Assembly: GCA_903970295.1 (NCBI GenBank)
Contig: CAJCHQ010000282.1
Coordinates: 1 to 5,988 of the forward strand
Direction: 5' to 3'
Length of the DNA: 5,988 nucleotides
Source of the DNA: Bryobacterales bacterium
GTDB lineage: Bacteria > Cyanobacteriota > Vampirovibrionia > Obscuribacterales > Obscuribacteraceae
Shown: positions 1-5,988 of the stretch, piece by piece
Position numbering within the stretch: the stretch's first letter is position 1
Layout: each line of letters starts with the position of its first letter
The notes under the pieces: generated by a model
The model's database searches: none
The model's input: only the letters and a program-made list of their open reading frames with translations
Told to the model about the DNA's origin: nothing
Made by a program: the position numbers and the translations under genes

Positions 1-1
1 T

Positions 2-913
2 TGTCAGGCAATAATCGCCGGGGAAGGGGATGTTTTTATTGCCGGTGGAGTCGAGTCGATGACGCGGGCACCATTCGTCATGGCCAAATCGCCGGCTGAA
101 TTTGCCAGAGGCGATCAGCAGTTAATCGACACTACGCTGGGTTGGCGCTTTATCAACAAGAAATTGGCGGCGCTCTATCATCCCTACTCGATGGGTGAAA
201 CTGCCGAGAACGTGGCTGGAAAATACAATATTAGTCGCAGTGCTCAAGATCAATATGCTCTCGCCAGTCAACATCGTTACAAAGAGGCCCGGCAGTCTGA
301 TTTTTTTAAAGACGAAATCGTGCCGGTGCCACTGCCTTTGAAAAAGGGTGAGAAAGAACCGAAATTCTTCGCAGTGGACGAGCATCCACGCCCTGAGACG
401 ACACTCGCCGACCTCGAAAAATTGCAGCCAGCGTTTCGCGATGGTGGCTCGGTCACTGCCGGTAACAGTGCGGGCATCAATGATGGAGCGGCGGCGCTGT
501 TGATAATGTCAGGAGCTAAGGCCCGAGCGCTTGGCTACAAACCGTTAGCCAAATATATATCCTCGGCTGTGGCCGGAGTCGATCCCGCATATATGGGCAT
601 AGGTCCAGTGCCTTCTACACGCAAGGCGCTTTCGCGAGCTAAACTGACGATCAAAGACCTCGACCTGGTGGAGTTGAATGAGGCGTTTGCGACCCAGGTT
701 TTGGCCTGTGCTCAAGAGCTGGAAATTGAAGCCGTGAAATTGAATGTCAATGGTGGCGGCATTGCTCTTGGGCATCCTCTAGGCATGAGCGGTGCGCGTA
801 TATTGACGACTCTGGTTCATGAGATGAAGCGTCGCCATGTGAAACATGGACTGGCGACAATGTGTATTGGCGTTGGACAAGGAATCGCCGCCATCTTCGA
901 AAACGAATTATAG
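2..913 (+). CDS. Thiolase (acetyl-CoA acyltransferase, PcaF/PaaJ-like), 5' partial
   Basis: Thiolases cleave 3-oxoacyl-CoA with CoA to give acetyl-CoA and a shortened acyl-CoA, or run the reverse condensation, in the cytoplasm. The frame is open from base 2, so the ATG at 59 is internal: the residues before it ([19 protein letters not shown]) are the family's conserved stretch just after the nucleophilic cysteine, which should lie about four codons outside the window. 303 residues are visible of about 390-400 expected. Seen directly: the NEAFA motif (677-691), the GHP motif with the catalytic histidine (codon 773-775), and the second catalytic cysteine in MCIGVGQG (codon 863-865), so the visible catalytic set is intact. 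The segment [12 protein letters not shown] followed by [10 protein letters not shown] resembles 3-oxoadipyl-CoA thiolases (PcaF/PaaJ), but general beta-oxidation thiolases are close and substrate cannot be settled. It is followed on the same strand by a YhaN-like gene and an acyl-CoA dehydrogenase. The thiolase assignment is firm; the subfamily is tentative. Confidence 0.95.
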   Translation, partial: CQAIIAGEGDVFIAGGVESMTRAPFVMAKSPAEFARGDQQLIDTTLGWRFINKKLAALYHPYSMGETAENVAGKYNISRSAQDQYALASQHRYKEARQSDFFKDEIVPVPLPLKKGEKEPKFFAVDEHPRPETTLADLEKLQPAFRDGGSVTAGNSAGINDGAAALLIMSGAKARALGYKPLAKYISSAVAGVDPAYMGIGPVPSTRKALSRAKLTIKDLDLVELNEAFATQVLACAQELEIEAVKLNVNGGGIALGHPLGMSGARILTTLVHEMKRRHVKHGLATMCIGVGQGIAAIFENEL

Positions 914-1000
914 GCGGTTGTTGGTTAAAATAAATGTCTGACGAGAAAAGAGAGGCTGCCATCGAAATCAGGCAAAATATGGCAAGAACAAGTTCATTGC

Positions 1001-1007
1001 AAAGGGA
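1001..1007 (+). promoter_or_regulatory. Candidate ribosome binding site for the YhaN-like gene
   Basis: AAAGGGA is the only purine-rich Shine-Dalgarno-like stretch close to the start. It lies 12 bases before the ATG at 1020 and only 3 bases before an in-frame TTG at 1011. The first spacing is long and the second too short, so it does not decide the start alone. The ATG is preferred because family members begin with a short strand of the MRIxRLxLxxFG type right at the initiator, matching [12 protein letters not shown] here. Confidence 0.4.
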
Positions 1008-1019
1008 TAGTTGCCGAGC

Positions 1020-3941
1020 ATGTGGATAAGTCGCATCGATTTCGCCGGATTTGGCAGACTTTCCGGAGAAAAAATCGAATTCGCAAAGGACAAACTCAAT
1101 CTCGTCCTGGAAATGAAGGCTCAGGGTGGTGACACCATATCTGGTGCAATCTGGGCGACAATTTTCAATTTTCCCCATCTAATTAAAACGACGGCCGGCG
1201 AAATTTCGGATAAAGAACGCTTTGGCCCACCAGCCGGAGCCAACTTGCCCTACATTGCGGGGCTCGACTTGATTGTCGGCGAGCGAGCGGTGAAGATAAT
1301 CCGTGAGTTCAAAGACGAAGCAGTGCAGATCATCGATATGAGTGGCGAGATGGACGACATCACCTCTGATTTTTTGACTGCCCACGGTGAAGATGAGAGC
1401 GGCATGCGCTTGACCGGAATGAGTCGTGAAGTTTTTCGCAAACTTTGCTTTGTCAGCACGAGCGAATTGATGGAAAACCAAGTCGGCAGCCTACCCGATC
1501 TTTTGCGAGTATTGACAGAAAGTCTGGGTTCGGGACCTTATCCGCTCGATCCCAAAGCGGCTGTAATGGCTCTGGAAGAAGCTCTTGCTAATTTTCCTCA
1601 CTCGGGTCGCAAAGAGCGCGGGGCAGTAGTGGTGCGCGATCTGGAAGGTTATTACTACGAACTTTCAGATAAAGTGCGTAAGCTGGAATTGGAAAGAAAA
1701 AAGGCCGGTCGCTCTGTCGATAAGTCCGGAGTGTTGGGCGTGCAGGGCGATCAAGACGAACTCAAGCGCACTGCCGAATATTTCGATCTGGCTAGTGAAG
1801 CTGCCGATATCGATTTGCGTTTGATCAAGGCCCAGGAAACTCTTCTCCGCGTGCAGGAGTTGCGGGCTGAGTTGACCCGGGTCGGTTCGCTCAAGGGTTT
1901 TCCCCTGGAATTGCAAAGCCCGATTGAGGAGCTGTGGACCAGACGACAATCACGAACTGCTGATTACGAAGCGCTTTTGTCCGAAAATGGTCCCAAGATT
2001 CGCGACTTCGAAGAGCAAGAACGCAAGATCAAGTCGCAATTTGTCGGATTAGAAACGTTCACCGCTGATGATGCCGCCGCCCTCACTCTACTGGCCAAGC
2101 AATTTCAGAAGGCCAACGAAGAAGTTGGTGGCGTGTACACGAGAAGACGCGATGAGTTGGAAAAGATCAACGCTCAGAACATCGATCTCGAAGAGTTGGA
2201 GGAGATGCGCCGCTCGTTTGCCGCTCTCGAGCCCAAAGACTATGAAGATGCCAGGACTTTCAATGCCGTCTTGGCTGCTTTGAAGGATCAGGAAAAAGAA
2301 TGTGAGCGCGCCGCCAGACACGACAAAATGGCACTCAGTGAAATTAACGAGCAACGCCAGACAGTGGCTCGGTCAAGTCGAAATAAGTTGGGCGTTTTCT
2401 CGGTTTTGGTTTTAGTTTTGCTGGGTGGCTTGGTTTTTTCCATCTTTCAGCATCTGGCTCTGTGGATAATAATTACAACCGGTGTCGCTCTGGCAGCAGC
2501 AATAGGAGCGGCCGGCTATTTTTCGCTGCACGCATTTCGTCCCGAGATGTGGCGAATGAAAGAATATACCGCCAATCAAAATAATGCCGAGAAACAGCAA
2601 AAGCTCGGGGAAGAGTTAAAAGCGAAAGTTACCGGTTTGGAAACGCGCTTACAAAATCTGGCTCATAAAGTGGGTATGACGAATGGTAGCGAATTTCTTG
2701 CCAAGCTGCAGGATTTCAATACCAGAGGCAGTGTGCTCAAAGATCTCGATTCACTCGACCAGGTGTTGATCGCCTGCAACAGCACAATCGATACACTAAT
2801 TTCCAGTCTAACCCCTTATTTCGAACGAGCCGGCCGAACAGTTGAAATCGAACCTCGCACGGTGAACGAATTGAGCGAGGATATTAATCGCTATATCGCC
2901 GACTCTCGCACATTGACCGCCAGTATTGCCACGATCAACCAGGCCAGGCAACAGCTCGAATTTTTGGGAACCGAATTGAAAGACGCAGATAAACAGTTGC
3001 AAGATTTATTCGTCAAAGCCAAGCTCGAACACTTGCATGATATTGAGACAGGGTATCGCGAATATTATTCTAAATTGGCGGCGTATCATCTCTGGCAATC
3101 GCTCAGCACAGAATTGAAGCGATTGGAGACTGATATGTCATCGGGCTTTGTGCCGGACGAGTTGCCACCGCAGATAGAGCGTCTTGAGAAGCAACGCCGG
3201 GAAAAATGGAAGCGCATCCAGCAGCTGACGGCAATGTTCGCGAAAATCGGCGCATTGGGTCCACCGATTACTCCGGCACCTGGCCTTTCCAGTCCTGCAA
3301 CCAGTACGACTCCTGCCAATCCTAAAGCCTACCTCGACGATTTGAGGAAAGAGCGCGATCTGTTGACGGCCCGTGTCCGGTCTGCCGCCACCGATGATGT
3401 CAGTTATCAGGCTATGCTTAAACAATTGCACACGACTCAAACCGAGTTGAATATCGTGCGCCGGGTCAAGAACGCCCTCGAGCACGCCAAGGAACGAATA
3501 TATGGAGCCGCTCCCAACGAAGTCTGGCTAAATAAATTGAACAGCATCGTGGAAGATATGCTCATGGATATGGGCATCGAATTGGATAAATTTGATCATG
3601 AAGCGGTCGATGAAGCGGAACAGGATCCGGCCCGACAAATGATTGGTAAGCCATTTTCATTGAAGACTGTGGAACAAGTGCGTTGGTTCGCGCGCAGCAT
3701 CGTGATCAAGACTCTGGGTTTGAACTCGATGTTTCCACTCATTCTCAATCAACCGTTTGGGATCAAAGATGAACCTTTGCGTCCGAACAATTTAGCTTTT
3801 CTTTTGGAGCTATTGCCTCTGGGTTTTCAAATTATCGCAATCACCAACAATCAAGCTCGTCATGACGCTGCTTTCAATGCCGTGAGCGAGTCACAGCGAG
3901 CGCTCCTCTTCCCTTGCAAGCGTGAAATTGTGCAAAACTAG
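1020..3941 (+). CDS. YhaN-like coiled-coil membrane protein with degenerate ABC/SMC-type ATPase head
   Basis: The 973-residue protein has the plan of YhaN/SbcC/Rad50-like ATPases: N-terminal half-head (about 1-170), long charged helical arm (about 205-455), two close hydrophobic helices (about 457-476 and 479-503), a second helical arm (about 510-870) broken by a Pro/Ser/Thr/Ala linker (748-768), and a C-terminal half-head (about 875-965). The Walker A region aligns without gaps to the family's GPNEAGKST as EMKAQGGDT (31-39), so the essential lysine is Gly37. The signature region reads FSLKTVEQ (879-886) instead of LSxGTxEQ, Walker B reads PLILNQPF (906-913) with Asn and Gln for the acidic pair, and the usual terminal histidine region reads AITNN (940-944). 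ATP hydrolysis is therefore doubtful. A binding, scaffold or membrane-tethering role is inference; the real function is unknown. The start is ATG 1020, with TTG 1011 as an alternative adding three residues. No partner nuclease gene (SbcD/YhaO type) is visible. It ends 41 bases before the acyl-CoA dehydrogenase and is probably co-transcribed with it. Confidence 0.85.
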   Translation: MWISRIDFAGFGRLSGEKIEFAKDKLNLVLEMKAQGGDTISGAIWATIFNFPHLIKTTAGEISDKERFGPPAGANLPYIAGLDLIVGERAVKIIREFKDEAVQIIDMSGEMDDITSDFLTAHGEDESGMRLTGMSREVFRKLCFVSTSELMENQVGSLPDLLRVLTESLGSGPYPLDPKAAVMALEEALANFPHSGRKERGAVVVRDLEGYYYELSDKVRKLELERKKAGRSVDKSGVLGVQGDQDELKRTAEYFDLASEAADIDLRLIKAQETLLRVQELRAELTRVGSLKGFPLELQSPIEELWTRRQSRTADYEALLSENGPKIRDFEEQERKIKSQFVGLETFTADDAAALTLLAKQFQKANEEVGGVYTRRRDELEKINAQNIDLEELEEMRRSFAALEPKDYEDARTFNAVLAALKDQEKECERAARHDKMALSEINEQRQTVARSSRNKLGVFSVLVLVLLGGLVFSIFQHLALWIIITTGVALAAAIGAAGYFSLHAFRPEMWRMKEYTANQNNAEKQQKLGEELKAKVTGLETRLQNLAHKVGMTNGSEFLAKLQDFNTRGSVLKDLDSLDQVLIACNSTIDTLISSLTPYFERAGRTVEIEPRTVNELSEDINRYIADSRTLTASIATINQARQQLEFLGTELKDADKQLQDLFVKAKLEHLHDIETGYREYYSKLAAYHLWQSLSTELKRLETDMSSGFVPDELPPQIERLEKQRREKWKRIQQLTAMFAKIGALGPPITPAPGLSSPATSTTPANPKAYLDDLRKERDLLTARVRSAATDDVSYQAMLKQLHTTQTELNIVRRVKNALEHAKERIYGAAPNEVWLNKLNSIVEDMLMDMGIELDKFDHEAVDEAEQDPARQMIGKPFSLKTVEQVRWFARSIVIKTLGLNSMFPLILNQPFGIKDEPLRPNNLAFLLELLPLGFQIIAITNNQARHDAAFNAVSESQRALLFPCKREIVQN
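2388..2528 (+). other. Predicted two-helix membrane hairpin within the YhaN-like protein
   Basis: Residues about 457-476 and 479-503 are two almost uninterrupted hydrophobic stretches, separated by only Gln-His. Basic residues (Arg-Asn-Lys) precede the first and an Arg follows the second, so both coiled-coil arms probably lie on the cytoplasmic side. The hairpin sits where Rad50 carries its zinc hook, and no CxxC motif is present there. A central membrane hairpin is, from memory, also a feature of Bacillus YhaN. Topology is inferred from hydrophobicity only. Confidence 0.75.
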
Positions 3942-3966
3942 GAGCCAGATTCTCAGCCTTCCGACC

Positions 3967-3973
3967 AAGGAGA
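3967..3973 (+). promoter_or_regulatory. Strong ribosome binding site supporting a TTG start
   Basis: AAGGAGA lies 9 bases before the TTG at 3983. It is close to the anti-Shine-Dalgarno consensus and well spaced, and no ATG or GTG occurs in frame between the upstream in-frame stop (TGA at 3923) and this TTG. This fixes the dehydrogenase start at 3983 rather than at the next in-frame ATG (4037), which would remove part of the conserved N-terminal helix. Confidence 0.75.
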
Positions 3974-3982
3974 AAGCGTCTC

Positions 3983-5179
3983 TTGTTTGAACTATCAGCC
4001 AAAGCTCAAAGCATTCGCGAGCAATTGCTGGCTTTCATGGAGCTGCATATTTATCCGAACGAGGTAGTGTTCCACAGCCAAAATCAGGGCGGATCGCGCT
4101 GGGCGACGCCGCCTATCTTGGAAGAATTGAAAGCGCAGGCTCGAAAAGAGAAACTCTGGAATCTATTTTTGCCTGGTAGCGAATATGGTGCCGGTTTGAC
4201 CAATTTGGAATACGCTCCTCTGTGTGAAATCATGGGACGATCGCTTCTGGCGCCTGAGGTCTTCAATTGTTCTGCTCCTGATACCGGCAATATGGAAGTT
4301 CTCGAGCGCTACGGCACCGAGGAGCAGAAGCGGCTCTGGCTGCTGCCACTGCTTGCCGGGGAAATCAGGTCCTGTTTTGCCATGACCGAACCGGCTGTAG
4401 CCTCCAGTGATGCCACTAATATCGAGTGCTCGATTCGGCGCGAGGGCGACGGTTACGTGATCAATGGACGTAAGTGGTGGACTAGTGGTGCTTGCGATGA
4501 AAGGTGCCGACTGGTCATTCTCATGGGTAAGACTGACCCAGAAGCTGTCAGCTATCGTCAACAGTCTATGGTGCTCGTGCCTATGGAAACACCTGGCATC
4601 AAAGTTGTGCGTCCGCTGACTGTATTCGGTTATGACGATGCCCCGCATGGACACGCCGAAGTATTATTCGAGAACGTTCGCGTGCCCTTGACAAGCATGC
4701 TTCTGGGCGAAGGGCGTGGCTTCGAGATCGCTCAGGGACGACTGGGCCCTGGTCGCATTCATCATTGTATGCGCTCGATCGGCGTGGCCGAACGCGCTCT
4801 GGGCGCGATGATCGAGCGAGCCAAGTCACGCTCCGCCTTCGCTGGTCTTTTGATAGAGAAAGGAGTGATTCGCCAACAGATCGCTCAATCGAGAATCGAG
4901 ATCGATCAAGCCCGGCTGCTCACGCTGCGGGCGGCCCATATGATGGATACGGTCGGCAATAAAAATGCCAGGGCGGAAATTGCCATGATCAAAGTCGTGG
5001 CGCCCAACGTCGCTTTAAAAGTGATCGACCGCGCGATTCAAGTGCATGGGGGTGCCGGTCTGTCCCAGGACTTTTTTCTGGCCCACGCATTTGCTTTGCA
5101 ACGCGCTCTCAGGCTGGCTGATGGTCCTGATGAAGTGCATTTGGATGCGATTGCGAAAATGGAAATCGAAAAGAAGTAA
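3983..5179 (+). CDS. Acyl-CoA dehydrogenase, ACAD10/ACAD11-like
   Basis: This FAD-dependent flavoprotein has 398 residues, a complete length for the family. It carries the N-terminal helical domain (about 1-127), the middle beta domain opening with [16 protein letters not shown] (131-146) and the C-terminal helical domain (about 245-395). [10 protein letters not shown] (161-170), [14 protein letters not shown] (192-205), the [14 protein letters not shown] stretch (214-227), [13 protein letters not shown] (252-264), [11 protein letters not shown] (353-363) and the terminal [10 protein letters not shown] (377-386) are together characteristic of the ACAD10/ACAD11 branch. In [10 protein letters not shown], Asp380 falls where medium-chain dehydrogenases have the catalytic Glu of YEG, so Asp is the probable base. 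Family members oxidise acyl-CoA to enoyl-CoA, passing electrons to electron-transfer flavoprotein; the ACAD10/11 branch has also been linked to 4-hydroxyacyl-CoA breakdown together with a kinase domain, which is absent from this protein and window. The start is TTG, backed by a strong ribosome binding site. Its location beside a thiolase suggests fatty-acid or related acid catabolism; the exact substrate is unknown. Confidence 0.95.
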   Translation: MFELSAKAQSIREQLLAFMELHIYPNEVVFHSQNQGGSRWATPPILEELKAQARKEKLWNLFLPGSEYGAGLTNLEYAPLCEIMGRSLLAPEVFNCSAPDTGNMEVLERYGTEEQKRLWLLPLLAGEIRSCFAMTEPAVASSDATNIECSIRREGDGYVINGRKWWTSGACDERCRLVILMGKTDPEAVSYRQQSMVLVPMETPGIKVVRPLTVFGYDDAPHGHAEVLFENVRVPLTSMLLGEGRGFEIAQGRLGPGRIHHCMRSIGVAERALGAMIERAKSRSAFAGLLIEKGVIRQQIAQSRIEIDQARLLTLRAAHMMDTVGNKNARAEIAMIKVVAPNVALKVIDRAIQVHGGAGLSQDFFLAHAFALQRALRLADGPDEVHLDAIAKMEIEKK

Positions 5180-5196
5180 GACTAGTGGTCTTAGTT
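5174..5196. terminator. Inverted repeat between convergent genes, possible weak terminator
   Basis: TAAGAC (5177-5182) and GTCTTA (5188-5193) form a perfect 6-bp stem around the 5-base loop TAGTG. AA/TT can extend it after one G-G mismatch. On the - strand the stem is followed by CTTCTTTTC, a T-rich run suited to ending the transporter transcript; on the + strand the following bases (GTTATAGAGAG) are not T-rich. The stem is short and has only two G-C pairs, so stability is modest and the terminator role is tentative. Confidence 0.35.
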
Positions 5197-5988
5197 ATAG
5201 AGAGTTTGCATGTCTAATTTTCTTAGCTTCGGTGCTTTAAACATTGTGTAAAGCACGACCAGAACAGTCATGCAGCCACCGAAAACTACCGAAGCAGTAA
5301 GTCCCATTATTTTAGCTGCCACTCCAGATTCAAATTCGCCTATCTCGTTGGACGAGCCGATGAAGATATTATTGACTGCCGAAACTCGCCCTTTCATATC
5401 GTCCGGTGTGCACAATTGATAGATGGTCGATCGGACCCAGACGCTTACTCCGTCCAGCATTCCGGACACGGCTAAGAGTGCGACTGAGAGGTAGAAGTTG
5501 ACCGACAGGCCAAAAGCGATCATGCACAGACCAAAGCCAGCAGCGGCAGCCATGAAAATCTTACCGGCATGTTTGCCGATCGGTCGATGGGTGAGAATGC
5601 CGGCAGTGAGAAGCGCTCCTACTGAAGGTGCTGCGCGCAAGATGCCCAGGGCCTGGGGACCTTCATCAAATACCTGGGCGGCGAAAATAGGCAATAAGGC
5701 GACGGCTCCGCCGAACAAAACTGCAAAAAGATCGAGAGCCATCGCAGCCAGAATAATTTGATTGGAAAAAACGAATCGCAAACCCTCTTTGATATTTTCC
5801 CAGGCGGCCGGCTTGTTACCCCGCCCAGCAGTGGTTTTCGACTGCAGAAAATAAAAACAGAGAAACGAGCCAATAGCCAGGACGGTGCAAAAAGCGTAGG
5901 TGTTGGTGGCACCCATTTGCAGATAGAGAAAGCCACCTAATACCGGTCCAGCCACAGCTGTCGCTTGCCAGACGGCTGTATTCCAGGC
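5191..5988 (-). CDS. MFS transporter (MFS_3/EntS-like), 5' partial
   Basis: The gene reads leftward, with its stop at 5191-5193 and its start beyond the right edge. The frame stays open to 5988 and the residues before the GTG at 5955 (AWNTAVWQATA) fit the family's TM5 approach, so that GTG is internal. 265 residues are visible of about 410-430 expected. They include the glycine-rich AGPVLGGFLYL segment, a cytoplasmic central loop with WENIKEGLRFVFSN, and then about six hydrophobic helices of the C-terminal half. The stretch TPDDMKGRVSAVNNIFIG followed by NEIGEFESG is a conserved loop of the MFS_3 group, which includes the enterobactin exporter EntS and many putative multidrug exporters. The protein would be an inner-membrane secondary transporter, probably a proton-coupled exporter; the substrate cannot be told. 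It converges on the acyl-CoA dehydrogenase with an 11-base gap and shows no functional tie to it. Confidence 0.93.
   Translation of the reverse strand, partial: AWNTAVWQATAVAGPVLGGFLYLQMGATNTYAFCTVLAIGSFLCFYFLQSKTTAGRGNKPAAWENIKEGLRFVFSNQIILAAMALDLFAVLFGGAVALLPIFAAQVFDEGPQALGILRAAPSVGALLTAGILTHRPIGKHAGKIFMAAAAGFGLCMIAFGLSVNFYLSVALLAVSGMLDGVSVWVRSTIYQLCTPDDMKGRVSAVNNIFIGSSNEIGEFESGVAAKIMGLTASVVFGGCMTVLVVLYTMFKAPKLRKLDMQTLYN

Noticed and set aside
59..61. ATG at 59 as the thiolase start
   Set aside because: The same frame is open to the window edge and the upstream residues are conserved thiolase sequence, so this methionine is internal (GGVESM).
914..1019. Possible promoter in the gap before the YhaN-like gene
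   Set aside because: AT-rich patches such as TTAAAATAAA and CAAAATAT exist, but no pair of -35 and -10 boxes with normal spacing stands out.
747..1178. 143-codon - strand open frame spanning the thiolase end and the following gap
   Set aside because: It lies antisense to two well-supported genes for most of its length, and its translation has no recognisable domain or membrane pattern.
4163..4654. 163-codon - strand open frame inside the acyl-CoA dehydrogenase
   Set aside because: It is entirely antisense to a gene with strong family motifs throughout, and its composition is that of a reverse-frame shadow.
5422..5590. GATC-rich near-palindromes such as GGTCGATCGGACC and CCGATCGGTCGATGG
   Set aside because: They are imperfect, lie within the transporter coding sequence and fit codon usage; they do not form a repeat array or a recognisable operator.
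5953..5955. GTG at 5955 as the transporter start
   Set aside because: The frame continues to the window edge with family-like residues, and starting here would remove the first transmembrane helices of an otherwise normal MFS protein.

Overview
The window is ordinary bacterial protein-coding DNA with roughly balanced base composition. It holds four genes, two of them cut by the window edges. Three lie on the + strand: the last three quarters of a thiolase, a 973-residue coiled-coil protein related to the SbcC/Rad50-like YhaN family, and a complete acyl-CoA dehydrogenase of the ACAD10/ACAD11 type. The fourth, on the - strand, is the C-terminal part of a major facilitator superfamily transporter. 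I saw no tRNA, rRNA, CRISPR array, insertion sequence or attachment site, and no gene-free stretch longer than about 110 bases.

Layout: the thiolase ends at 913. A 106-base gap follows, with no convincing promoter. The YhaN-like gene runs 1020-3941, then a 41-base gap carrying a strong Shine-Dalgarno sequence leads into the dehydrogenase (3983-5179, TTG start). The transporter gene converges on the dehydrogenase with only 11 bases between the stop codons, and a small inverted repeat covers both stops. The thiolase and dehydrogenase both act on acyl-CoA and point to fatty-acid or related acid breakdown. The close same-strand spacing suggests co-transcription of at least the YhaN-like and dehydrogenase genes, but this is inference.

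The most unusual item is the long middle gene. Its overall plan is that of a YhaN-type ABC/SMC-like ATPase: split ATPase head, long coiled-coil arms and a two-helix membrane hairpin at the middle. Yet the Walker A lysine, the signature glycines, the Walker B acidic residues and the usual C-terminal histidine are all replaced, while the reading frame stays open for 973 codons. It looks like a maintained pseudo-ATPase, and no partner nuclease gene is visible beside it.

The organism cannot be fixed from the sequence. The mixture of TTG initiation, balanced GC and acyl-CoA genes fits many environmental bacteria. A lineage such as Melainabacteria/Obscuribacterales is only a weak guess.
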